Source: Linyphia triangularis (Eukaryota; Arthropoda; Arachnida; Araneae; Linyphiidae). From it: DNA of 64,000 nt. The DNA is taken from the NCBI GenBank assembly GCA_963978545.1, contig OZ021732.1:31650123-31714122 (forward strand), in the 5' to 3' direction. Under the pieces are notes generated by a model. It saw nothing but the letters and a program-made list of their open reading frames with translations. It had not been told where the DNA came from and searched no databases. Below are positions 38,014 to 49,380 of the stretch, in pieces. A program made the position numbers and the translations under genes. Each line of letters opens with the position of its first letter. The stretch's first letter is position 1.

Positions 38014-41000
38014 GTAAGTAATAATTTTATATTTTTTTGGCAACTTCCAAGTATATTTGACATGAATATTTCAACGTATTTACATTTCAATATCTATCGA
38101 AAGTTTGCACAATTCTTAAAGTCTTTCGTGTTATGAGTACACATCACTAAGCTTTAAACTTAAAATTTTTATATCATAAAATATACCCTATTATTTAAAG
38201 ATAAATACATCATTCTATCCAAAATTATTAACTGAACATTAAGTAATTGCTTTTACTATTTTAAGTATGAAACAATGTATCTAAACTAATGTAACTTAAA
38301 ATGTCGTATACTCAATAGTAGACTATCTTTTTAATGCTAGCGTATTTCTTTAAAAAAACGTAAAGCTTGTTGTTGTAAATGAGTAACATTATCAAACATT
38401 ATAATTTGAAGTTAATACTTATAGTTCAAAAATTTAAATGAGTATTATATGCCTTGTTGCAATATAATTTCAAAACTTTTAAACTTTAATAACATGGTAA
38501 AAAATTAAATAGAATTGCTACAGTTCAAAAGCACAATAACATTCACATTTCTACACTATAGCAAATAGTTGTTTTAATTATATACAATTTGAGTACATTT
38601 AAATATAACAATCGTAATCTTTAGATGGTTTTCGTAAAGTTAGGTATTAATGATATTGTACTTTTTAAACTATTAAAATTGCAATTATTTAAAACAAATA
38701 TAATGCAAGTTTAGAAATGCAATTTCATACATTTATTTAAAATGAACTCCGTACGTTACTTCAAATGATCACATATCACGATATTAATTTACTATTGGAA
38801 ATGCACTATGAAATTCATCGTCAAGTATATATTTGTTTGTAAAATCCATTTAAAAATTGTTTTATACAAATAATATTGAACAAGTATGAGATAATTATTC
38901 CTGAAATATGAACTAAAAATAAATTAATTAGGGTGATCAAATGTTTCTTTGAAATATAATTTTAAACGTTTTTAATGTATTTTAGAATTAATATTTTTAG
39001 TGCAATGCAGTTTTGATTACGAAAACTACATTTCACGTTTTGAAATGATAAAAACGATATATATGCAATGATTTTTAAATACAATACGAATGTTAAATTT
39101 TCTAAAATATTGGAAAAACGTTATGATTATATGTCTTCCCATTTTAAATAAATAGTTTTTATGACTTGAAAAAATTATCTTTGTAAATTTAAATTACATG
39201 AAATGTTCATAAGTATAAATGTACGTTCTATTAGTTTATAATTTTTTGTAACTTTTAAAAATAAATTAATATAAAATACTGAATTTTAAGTACACTATTT
39301 TATATCTAAATAAAATGAGTGATGTGTTTTTTTTACATCGTCTAAATTTATTCCAAATAATCTATTTTATAATAAGGGACATACATATTAATTATAGAAA
39401 CTTTACTGTTCGGTCTTCATATATAAAAAGAAATTCCTTTTTTTATTACTTTCAATTTTTACATTAGTGAATTTCTACTTGTACAGTGCTATGATAATAA
39501 ATGTACACGCAGTAAGGAATTTATCAGAGTTATGTTATCACGATTCTCAGATTGTAGATTTATTAAAAATTGTAGTAAGCTTAATCATCACCAATATCAA
39601 ATGATATTTGTCAAGTATTCTAGAGTTGTATTGTCATAATTCTGAAATTGTAGGTAAATTAAAAAATAAGGATATATAACGACGCAAGTTAGGTAACAAT
39701 TTATTATTCTAAGCTTACTTGTAGATGTCAAAAGCATTTCAAAAACCCATCTAGTATTTAAAAATATTTCTAATGTTACAAAATCATAATTATTACATAA
39801 AGAAATAACAAACAAAGTATTTAGTTAGAAATTAGTATGAGAATAGTTAGTGTGTACTTCTGTTTAACTAAATAGAAAAAAGATTTGTAAGAAATATAGA
39901 TTTTTCCCCTTATTCTTGATCGAAAATGTTTATTTGTGATAAAAACTTCCACTAAAAGACTGTTTCATAACACTATTTATTACAGTATATCAGGCTCAAA
40001 AATGAAGCATATATCATTAGGATACATTAAACAATTGCATTTTCCTCTATTAAGGTTGATGATATAAAATAATTGACAGTTTTTAGCAAAAAAAAATACA
40101 CAACTTTTAAACTGACTTTTTTACTTTCGGTTTTCTTTCCAGAAAATGTAGCAGATTGTGCAAAATTTTCTTTGCAATATATTATCATTATAATAATATT
40201 AGTATAATTTTGTGTATAAGACATTAAGCTTAATTAGGAAAGGAAAATATAATATTTTTCGTTTTAAAATGATCTTTTTGTACAGTTAAGTATGATTATT
40301 TATTTTATTTTAATTTTACAGTTAATATTCAATTTTCACTAAACCATACATAACAAGCCTACAAAATTTATGTATCCTAATTAGCAATTTAAAAGTAATT
40401 TATGGAAGCATAAATACCAGTATTAGTTTTTAGGTGTCACATTTTTTAATTTTTGGATACAATTTTGTTTAACCTTGGATGGAACCCTGTTTATAGAGGT
40501 TTTTATTTTCATTCCTTTTTTCTATTATCGCAATATTTGTCACAATGCCCATCATTCCCAATTATTGAGACGGGTAGATAAAATTCGTTTTATTTTTTTA
40601 TAATACAATTAAAAGCTTTTGATTATTTAATTGGAATATTTGATTTTAATACATACAATGAAATTTCCCTTTGTTTAGGAAGATGAAAAAATATGTATAA
40701 TAGAGATTTAGTTTCATAAAAATTAAATTATTTTTTTATAACAGTAAAATATTACATTACATTTTTTAAAAGTTTAATCGGTCATGTTTTCTCTAAATTA
40801 GCAATTTCTTGAGATAAAATATATTTAAACATCACTCATAATGTTTATTTGTAAAATATGTATAATTTATTTCAACAAAGATACCTAAACAACAATACTA
40901 TTTTAAGAATGAATTTTAATATTTCAAATGCTATTAGTACATTTCTCACATTCATCTATTACTTTCAATATAAAATCTAGTGTATACACAAATGTATCAT

Positions 41001-41190
41001 AAATATTTTAGTAGCTACAGCATTACATTTTTAACACCGATATGATAGACAAAAACAGCCAATCATGATAGACAGGTATACAAAATTTATTTTCTCTCTC
41101 ATTTCTCACGAGACCTAAAAAACGTACCAAAAATAAAATCGCCTAAACATCTATACCTTAAAAGAATGCTTGTTCAGACCTAGGCACATC
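38014..41190 (+). other. Start of the presumed giant first intron
   Basis: Begins GTAAGTAATAATTTT. AT-rich throughout with no acceptor followed by a convincing phase-compatible exon. A diverged duplication of about 55 bp occurs at 39525-39580 and 39619-39670. Confidence 0.5.
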
Positions 41191-41199
41191 GCCAATAAA

Positions 41200-41720
41200 T
41201 TATTTCTTAATAGAGGGTGTACAACTTCTCACTTAAGAGGCGTCTACGTACGTCAAAACAACGCCCACGCCTATCCTTCCAAAGAATAGATCGGAATCCT
41301 TCTCTCCACACCAGAAAAAAAAACCCACAAATAATACTCTTGTTTGATGTTGTCCGCCTATTCTCTTTACCCATCCCCCTTTGGACCTCACATATGCACA
41401 TCAGATATTATGTCCTCTCGCAAATCTATACGATAGAGAGAAAGCGAAAAGAAAGATATTTGCAGGAGGCTGGATCCGGAAATCTGTTTATCGGAAATCG
41501 GAATGTTATCTTGGCTCCGGATCCTGTGCGTGATTAATTATCGGTTTTTATTCGCAATGTCCTGCTCTCTTAAGATTAATAAATATCCCTTGTCAGAAGA
41601 TGGGGGAGAGGAAGTCCTATGGCAATCATTTTATTTGCTTTCATGGCGTAGTTTCGGTTTTTCGAGTACTGTTGTATTGTGCTGGATATGTTGATCGCTA
41701 AATTAGAGAGTAGAGATCGA
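41200..41720. promoter_or_regulatory. GC-elevated intronic island
   Basis: Includes AGGCGTCTACGTACGTCAAA, a GGATCCGG pair at 41471 and 41518, and GGTTTTTCGAGTAC. Overlapping open frames on both strands (41217-41537 plus, 41401-41207 minus, 41503-41694 plus) argue for composition-driven ORFs in a conserved element rather than a gene. Confidence 0.3.
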
Positions 41721-44325
41721 ATAAAATATCTGATGCGTTGTTTGCTTTATGCTTTTGGATCGATTGGGTTTGTTTGTTTGCGCAAATTGTTTTTATCACA
41801 GTATTTATTGTAGACGCTGATGTGATATTTGTTTAAGTTATACGTTCATCTTTTGCAATGGCGTTTAAAAAAAAAATTTTTTTTGAAGAATTTGAATACC
41901 GAAACCATTATTTTGACCTTAAATGTCAAATATTGTTGTTTATTGATTTTTATGAAGTTTTATGAATTGTGCGATGGATTTTCTGCTGAAAAATTACTTT
42001 TAAAGGTCATTGCGAATTCAAAGTATGAGTTTGTCTGTCTCTCAAGTAAAAAGTGTCTCAAACCTGCACCACGAATAGGAATTAAACAGAAAAAAATCTC
42101 ATTAATAAGCATAAAATGCATTACCATTTCTCACAATCACTGTCATGTGGACTAATTTAAATTCAAGTTATGTTTTAAGATATCACAGAATGCCAATGCA
42201 TAGAATCAATCCAAAGATTGGTTGCAAACGAAGCATTTATTTTACCATGTGTCTTGAACATAGACGTACTTAAAACCTCAATTGAACTGATTGAAAAGTA
42301 GCATTTAGTTTCTATATAATGTATTCATAAATTAGTTTTATACGATTTCTTATTTATGGATGTATCTAATCGAAGCTACGTATTATAATTTAGTAACACA
42401 TAAAAATGGTTTGAAACTATTATTTCATATACAGAGCATAATCTGAAGAAAATATTACATAAAACTTAAAAACAAAAAGCTTTTTCCAGCTTTTTTTAAA
42501 TAAAATTTAACTGTTAGTTTTATCTTTGCACACATGTGCTTATTTTTTATAGTATTTATAATTTTCTAGGCATAACTGCATCAGAACACATATAATTGAA
42601 ACAACCTCTGTCCATCCAAATTAGTCATTCAGAATGCTTCATTCTGGGATCACACATGGAATGCATGGAATAAGAATTAGTTTATTTTTAAAATAGGATT
42701 TTAGACATATTTAGGTATTTGAAAGTTCATTTGGTTACCAAAACATTTCAAACCTTGAGTAAAAATCATTTTTATATTTCAAAAATAAAACCATTTAATA
42801 TGTAGGAATAACTATTCTGTGTTATTATTTATTTTTACTTTGATATTGATGTATAAATATGAAAATAAAACAGCATCGTTTTTCTTAATCATTGCCATTG
42901 AGTTATGTTTTGAGTTTTTATCTCATTTCGATATTCATACATTTCCAAACTAGAAACTACACAGCTTTTCATCTCCTTGGAAAAATAACAAAAATAAAAT
43001 TGTGTACCTATTATCTTATCCCGTTGCATTGTTGAGTAGGAGTAAAAATTCATTTCATTTGTGCTTGAATAATCTTGTCTTCTAGAGAATAAATTTGTGG
43101 CATGCAATTTTCTATATTTGACTAAAATTCTTTGTATTCAAAGCCGGTATTACAAGAAATATAACAATAATCTTTATTAACTTCCAGAAAAATATGCATT
43201 TTTTAATATTATCGGGGTATTTCCAATGGTATTCACTTGGGTTATGTGCTTGAACGATCATAAGGTGTTTCTAAAAATTCTACGAATGTTTGTTGTTATG
43301 TTCTAATTTTTTTTTTTATCAATAAACAAATATTTAAATAATTTTAACGAAAGTTATTTCACATATATAATTATAAATTGAAAGATGTTTAAGTGACATG
43401 CAAATTTCTAGAAAATATTACTTTTTCATACATTTAACTTTTCAGACATTTTAAAATTAATGAGTCCAAATTGTTAAAAGATAAAATTTTAAAAATGAAA
43501 AATTTAAAACTACTGATAAATTTATATCTTCCTATACATTCTAAATTATCTTTAATTTATTTACTTATACAACTGAGTTTTAATCATATTTAATTAAGAA
43601 ATCAATTACACATAAATGCTTAATTAGAGAATTAATTTATGTTGCGTACCGAATAATATTTACCTTATCATAACCGGAATCAATTGTAATGAAATTCAAA
43701 CTTAATTAAATTTAGAAAATCTGATGTAAGGAATCTTCTAAAGAAAAATGAATAATTGTTGATGAATTAACAGCATAATTCATATGACATTGTGACAATT
43801 CGTAAATGTGATTTATCTAATTTCGTTAATACAATAGGGATGTCAAAGCTTAACATTCTTTGGAAGTTTAAAAATATTATTTTATTTATTAGAAGCATCA
43901 TCGTTCATCTTGAAGTGAGTAATAAATGCATTTCATCGTTAAATAAATTACATACTAGTTAATTATATTTTCATGCACAACGATATTCAGATTTTTTTTT
44001 TTTATATAGTAACAAGATAACATTTGAAAGACTTTTACAAAATTATTAAAAACGATAACACATCCACTAGCGCACTATCAAACTTATTGATAATGTTTAT
44101 GTCATAAATTATTACAAACTTGTTTATCTGGAGAAAAGTGTAATACTCTAGACTTTAGACATTCTATATCAATTTGATTTAGGTTACTTAAGTTTTTGCA
44201 AAATATATTATACAATATTTCGGCACACAAAGCTATCTTGAACCATTGTACTTTATTTTAATATTCATATTTAATGTCAATAATAGACTGTATCCATACA
44301 TGGTTGTCAGGAGCAAATTTGAAAA
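41720..44325. other. AT-rich intronic block
   Basis: Nothing recognised. A 108-codon plus ORF (41829-42155) shows no domain. Confidence 0.45.
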
Positions 44326-44330
44326 CTTAT

Positions 44331-44475
44331 GTTTAGTTATTGTGGTGGTATCTTGTTCAAATAGAAGATATAACACCTAGACACCAGATATCTCTTTTGT
44401 CTAGTGGTTAATGTACCTGTCCTCTGTTCGACTCCCCGTTAGCTCACATCGCTACATTGGTGACCTGGACCTGAT
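44331..44475 (+). mobile_element. tRNA-derived SINE copy a
   Basis: Starts in GTTATTGTGGTGGTATCTTG, includes ACACCTAGACACCAGATATC, then the A-box-like TTTTGTCTAGTGGTTAATG. A B-box TGTTCGACTCC follows, shortened by a small internal deletion relative to the other copies, and it ends in GTTAGCTCACATCGCTA. The head resembles the Glu/Gly/Asp class of tRNAs. Confidence 0.7.
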
Positions 44476-44612
44476 GTGCGCTACCTGGGAGTCAAACCGG
44501 GGACACCTAGATCGGTAGACAGGTGCGTTTACCACCAAACAAAAGTGATCTCTAATGTCTAGGTGTTGTATTTGTTATTTGTTCATGATACCACCACAAT
44601 AACTAAACATAC
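44476..44612 (-). mobile_element. tRNA-derived SINE copy b (inverted)
   Basis: Reverse complement reads GTTATTGTGGTGGTATCATG, ACACCTAGACATTAGAG, TTTTGTTTGGTGGTAAACG, CACCTGTCTACCGATCTAGG and a B-box CCGGTTTGACTCCC. It is inverted relative to copy a, so a and b lie tail to tail. Confidence 0.7.
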
Positions 44613-44752
44613 GTTTTCACAGACATGTGCGTTAATCACTAGACAAAAGAGATCTCTTTTGTCTAGTGGTTAATGCACATATCTACTGATCTGGGAGTCC
44701 CCAGTTCGACTCACCGTTAGCTCACATTCGCTATATTGGTGATCGGATATTT
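44613..44752 (+). mobile_element. SINE copy c with head-to-head fragment
   Basis: 44613-44652 is a short minus-orientation fragment (reverse complement ATCTCTTTTGTCTAGTGATT). It meets the plus copy (TCTCTTTTGTCTAGTGGTTA, ATCTGGGAGTCCCCAGTTCG, ACTCACCGTTAGCTCAC). The B-box is AGTTCGACTC. The junction forms the perfect palindrome at 44638-44667. Confidence 0.7.
44638..44667. repeat. Perfect 30-bp palindrome at SINE junction
   Basis: ACTAGACAAAAGAGA followed by TCTCTTTTGTCTAGT. With mismatches the dyad extends to about 44621-44685. Confidence 0.95.
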
Positions 44753-44773
44753 GAACACGTCAGTGGTGCTATC

Positions 44774-44905
44774 TCTTCCACACTACCACCATCTACTTCC
44801 ACACTACCACCTCAGCATCGCTCTGGCGACTCACTGCCACACAGCAAAGCGACCTCTGGAAACTCACTGCCGCACAAAAGCAACTCAATCGTTGGTCCCT
44901 TCACG
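44774..44905 (+). repeat. Short tandem repeats between SINE copies
   Basis: CTTCCACACTACCACC occurs at 44775 and 44796 (21-bp period). A second pair, ACTCACTGCCACACAGCAAA and ACTCACTGCCGCACAAAAGC, follows. GC-elevated and probably part of a longer repeat body. Confidence 0.6.
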
Positions 44906-44929
44906 ACTCACTGGTAAAGGACTATGTGG

Positions 44930-45065
44930 TGGTATCGTGTACAAAAATCAGATACAACACCTAGACACCAGATATATCTTTTGTCTAGTAGTTAAAGCTC
45001 ATGTCTATGGATCTAGGAGTCCCTGGTTCAACTCCCCGTTAAAGCACATCGCTATAGTTTTGTTA
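44930..45065 (+). mobile_element. tRNA-derived SINE copy d
   Basis: Contains TGTGGTGGTATCGTGTAC, ACACCTAGACACCAGATATA, TTTTGTCTAGTAGTTAAAGC, GATCTAGGAGTCCCTGGTTC and AACTCCCCGTTAAAGCACAT, in the same order as copies a and c. The B-box is GGTTCAACTCC. Confidence 0.75.
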
Positions 45066-45069
45066 CCCC

Positions 45070-46853
45070 TTGCTACTTAGGACACCCTATCAGGAAAAGC
45101 AAAGAAAATTCAAAATCCTTGCTGTAGCAAATTACTGAATTCTTATATACGCTTTTCTGTTACAAAGGTTTCATCAGATAATAATATCACATCTTAAATC
45201 CTCTATAATATGATCAATCCTATTATGATTTATTAATCCTATATTATTAGTTACCAATGACCAATCTGTTGATGCAAATTTTATGCGGAACTATTTGTAT
45301 GGCCTGTCATTGCCTGATTTCAAAATCAAAATAAATTGTAGGCTTGTATATGTTTTTTCTGTTACTTTTTGTGTCAGTTGGATGAAGTGCCTTTCAGCTA
45401 ATTCTCAAATTATTTCTTGTAACCTGTAATAGGACAATAATTTTTTGTTGACTTTGCGTAGACTGTCTATCAGATTTTACATGAAGTTTTTGTTATTTTC
45501 TAAAAGTATGGGTGGACAAAATCTTTAGAACATCAAGCAAGTGCATTTCGATCATTCTAACCAATTGCAATATTTGTTTGAAAATAAATTAAAATGTCAA
45601 TCGCAAATAGTTCTTTCGATTCAACCCCCCCCCCCCTCCTTCGCAAAACGGGGAATGTAACGTCGACATAAATAAGGTTAACTTTTTAAAGAACATTTAA
45701 AATATATGGAAAGAGACTAGCATTCACATCATACTTTGAAAATTTCCACATGTAACTGTAAGTGAAAAATCCTAAAACTTATAATTTTTTATTCGGGGAT
45801 CGTCTATTACATTAGACTGGTAGTCACAAATTTCTCAGTGTTAATAGATAGTGAGAAAAGTTGCCAAACAGAAGCCTTTTTTATACGGTAGCCAATTGGA
45901 ATAAACTCTGAGTAACTTTTGGAAGGGAATATTATGCAATAGGCTTGTGTGCAGAAGACAAAACAGCTATTCGATGAGCATAGATATACACTAGAAATAA
46001 TTAGATATACTTCTCTTATGCATCAACGAAAACCACCAGGGAGAGTAAAACCAAATCCAATTATGAATATAAGATTCGTAGTTGGAAATTGTACATTTCT
46101 GTTTTTCTTATTGCTATTTCATTAAATCAAACGACGTGTCTATGATTCGCTTAGGTGGAACTTGTAGGGTGGATTATTTTCTAAATCACGGTTCACTACT
46201 GCGTTGCTTACAATTGTACTACCAGTTCAAAGTTAAAAGAAAAGCATATATTTGCTTTACTAAATATAAAATAATTATTCAAATATGTTAATATGTTTTA
46301 CATGTATTATTTATTTTTTAAAATATAATATTATGCAATGACGATCAATAAAAATATTCTTAGGTCATCCGTTTTTCCTAAGGATCTGATAATGGCTTCA
46401 TTTTTTCAGTGTTTAAAGATTGATCCATTTACGCGCAGTATGCATATCGCCATAAGATACCATACACCACACAGATAATCACTTTGTTTGCAACACAAAA
46501 ATCACATATGGTTACCGTTCTAATGTACCAATGGAACTCTTTGATATTTTAGTATCTTTTGAAACAATAAAACAGTATGTTACTGTTGGGTTAGTTATCT
46601 TCTCATTGAATTTCATTTTAATCATATTAACTTAATTTAAGTGTAATTTTTGGATTTTTCAAAGTTATATGGATTGTAATGAATATAAGTGTGTAAATTG
46701 ATTTAAATTGCCCAAAGGGTTTGGAGTGAAAAGAGAAATAACGAAGTTTCTCTTTTCTACACATATATGGACAGAAACGAATATTTTTCCTACGTATGAT
46801 AATTGACTGTGTCATCGACTGTGTGACTGTATCATATGATATTTAAATTTATC

Positions 46854-46890
<37 letters not shown>

Positions 46891-47200
46891 ACCTCTTCTT
46901 GACAAAATTAGTAACAATATAAAAATCACCAAAAATTTCTGATACTAATTTAATAAGAAAATCCTTCAGATATTTCATAATGTATTTACGTTTAAATTGA
47001 AGCAAACCTTTATATTTTGCCATAAACAGACGTAATGAGCAAACAAAAGTATAAGTTCGCAAAACAGATTTTCAAGCATAAATAATTGAACAAGAAATAT
47101 AAAACAAAAATTAATTTGATGAGAAAATGAATAGAGAACAGTCAAAACAATTCAAATCTTTAATGCTCAGCTACTTAAAATAAGTTTTATGAAATAAAAA
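45070..47200. other. AT-rich intronic block with homopolymers
   Basis: 12-C run at 45625-45636; about 31-A run at 46859-46889. A less AT-rich patch lies at 46370-46520. Nothing assigned. Confidence 0.45.
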
Positions 47201-47339
47201 AAATATAAAAGTTTAGCAATCCGCATTGAACAAAATGAAAAGCACGTTTTCCAGATTCATTTCTGAGACAAGTGGTATCACAACAAAAGTTATTTAAAAC
47301 AAGTTCATGCTCTCTATTCATAAGACATTAAATTATTCA

Positions 47340-47800
47340 ACGACCAAGTCATCCCTGAAAGGATAAAACTCCGACTCAGAATCACATTTTCAGCTTTTAC
47401 CTAACAAGCCTCTTTTCATGCAGAAAACAGCAACGCTTTAGTAATTAGCGTTAGAAACTCGTTGTCAATCACAAAACCGCGACAACCACCAATTTCTATG
47501 CAAATCAATGAAGTCATTTTACCTTTATGAGATTGCTCCTTGATAAGCCCCTAACACTGATTTACAGAGAAAGCGACTATAAAAAGGAGCGGGGATGCTC
47601 CTCGGGAATAATTTCCGGTTTTCTTTATAATTCGAACGGGAAACGAGACAGGTTGTATTCCGAGGAGCGTGAAATCAAAGATCTGGAGCGAAGATTCTGG
47701 AAAATTCAATTTATTTGTGACGTGTATCAGTTTATTTTTTTCATTCTAGACAACTGCGATTTTATCTCCTGCAGTAGTCATTACGTGTGTGAAAGACTTT
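47340..47800. promoter_or_regulatory. GC-elevated intronic island
   Basis: Contains AACCGCGACAACCACCAATT, GATAAGCCCCTAACACTGAT and GGAGCGGGGATGCTCCTCGG (with a GGAGC...GCTCC dyad). A plus ORF (47527-47805) overlaps it; see rejected items for why it is not called an exon. Confidence 0.3.
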
Positions 47801-47809
47801 TTTAGTGAT

Positions 47810-48560
47810 ATGCAAAAACAGAATTGTCTTTTTTGCTGTAAAATCGGTATTGTAAAATAGCAAAAACAATGATAAGAGAAAAATGAGTATAAAATGAAAT
47901 GTAATTGGAACTTAATGGTTTTTGCCAGATTGGTATTTTTGGGTTAAAATTGATCCGAATAATTCTTTTCAAGGAAATGAATTCCGAGATATGCAAATCT
48001 CTGTTTGAAAAAGAGTAAACAGGAATGATATAAGAGGTATATTATGATTCATATTTTAAATAAAGGCTATATTCCTATGATTGAATTTATCAATTTAAGA
48101 AACAAAAAATGAATTACTACTTCAAAGTTCATTGTGCTTTTTGGTGATTTCTTGTGATAGATAACTATGCTAATTATATTTGTTATATTAATAAATAGTA
48201 CAAATTACTAATTTAATCTGCAATTGTTTTCATGCTTTAAAGTGTTAAGTACTTTTTTAATTAACTAAAATGAAGCCATGACAAAAACTAAAGTTTAAAC
48301 ATCGTTTTAGTAACTTGAATTTATTATAATTGCGTTAATTCAAACACATACCGATAAATATAATTAGAGACTAAAATTTTTCATCTCGCTCTACTAAATT
48401 AAATAATCTATTCATGACTCTTTTTTATTTTTGAAGATTTCTGTGTAATTATAGGAGATAAGTACCACGTTCCCTATATAATATATTATTATTCATACTC
48501 CACTTCTATTTACACTATTTTTAATTTACAAAATATAACCATACTTTCATATAGTTAATT
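47810..48560. other. AT-rich intronic block
   Basis: Nothing recognised. Confidence 0.5.
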
Positions 48561-48574
48561 AAATAAACCATACT

Positions 48575-48700
48575 AACATATTTAAATGAAATACTAAACA
48601 ACCATTTTTATTGCCACGTTGCTAATTAAATATTAAACAACCATTTTAATGTGTTAGCTGTTTATTAAATTCTAAACATCCGTTTTTGGTAATTTAACTC
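48575..48700 (+). repeat. Imperfect tandem repeat, ~40-bp unit, 3 copies
   Basis: The word ATACTAAACAACC at 48591 recurs diverged at 48630 (TATTAAACAACC) and 48670 (TTCTAAACATCC), each followed by ATTTTTA- or GTTTTTG-like sequence. Confidence 0.65.
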
Positions 48701-48999
48701 AGCAGTTTTTATCAATAGACAGCAGCTTCATCTAGTGGATCTTATTTAAACAATATGCTTCAATAACACAAAGCAGGAACATAAATCAAAGAAATTTACA
48801 TAAGACATACATTTCATTATAAAGCTAATCCCTTTTCCTCATGGTATAGTTAAAAATTATATATACTATTTTGATCAATACCAAATCTAAAAATGTTATG
48901 ATGAAGTGCATACATATCTATTTTTGAATTTACTTAAAATGTGGTTTTGATAATTCTCGAAACACAACAAGTCGTTTGAAAAATAAAAGTAGCAAACCA

Positions 49000-49380
49000 T
49001 TACCCCACCTCTGGTATCCAAACTCTTTTTATCTGATGATGGAACCTGCAATTGGTAGTTTGAAGTACTGTATTTTTCTCACCGTAAACTCCACGCATGC
49101 AATATAAAATTCCCCGTTGGTTCCCCCGACGTTTCCATCATTTAACAGTACTGTTGTTATGTGTTAGAAGGTAATATGAGGGGAGGGGACACACGTATCA
49201 CGCAATACGAACGTTATCAGGTTGATTTTCTTCACGAAATAGTAATTACATTTATTCAGCGAATGAAGGCTTTTGTTCAACTGGTTGGTAGATGTGTGTC
49301 CTGGGTGAAAGGAGAGCGAAAAGAGCAGGCGCGAACACTCAAACTGCATAAAAAGCGTGTATTTGTGAAATGAGCTTTCG
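49000..49380. promoter_or_regulatory. GC-elevated intronic island
   Basis: Contains TTCCCCGTTGGTTCCCCCGA, GAGGGGAGGGGACACACG and GGAGAGCGAAAAGAGCAGGC. Overlapping plus and minus ORFs at 49161-49373 have no recognisable domain. Confidence 0.25.

Noticed and set aside
41217..41694. Overlapping plus ORFs of 106 and 63 codons and a minus ORF
   Set aside because: Open frames on both strands in a GC-elevated patch, no domain, no good flanking splice pair; kept only as a regulatory island.
44331..45065. tRNA genes
   Set aside because: A- and B-box-like sequences occur, but the copies lack a cloverleaf acceptor stem and sit inside longer repeated units, so they are SINE copies.
47527..47805. Possible second exon after branch-point CTAAC and acceptor TGATTTACAG at 47567
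   Set aside because: Joining it to the phase-1 donor at 38013 meets a stop after about 15 codons, and the longer ORF in another frame has no recognisable domain.
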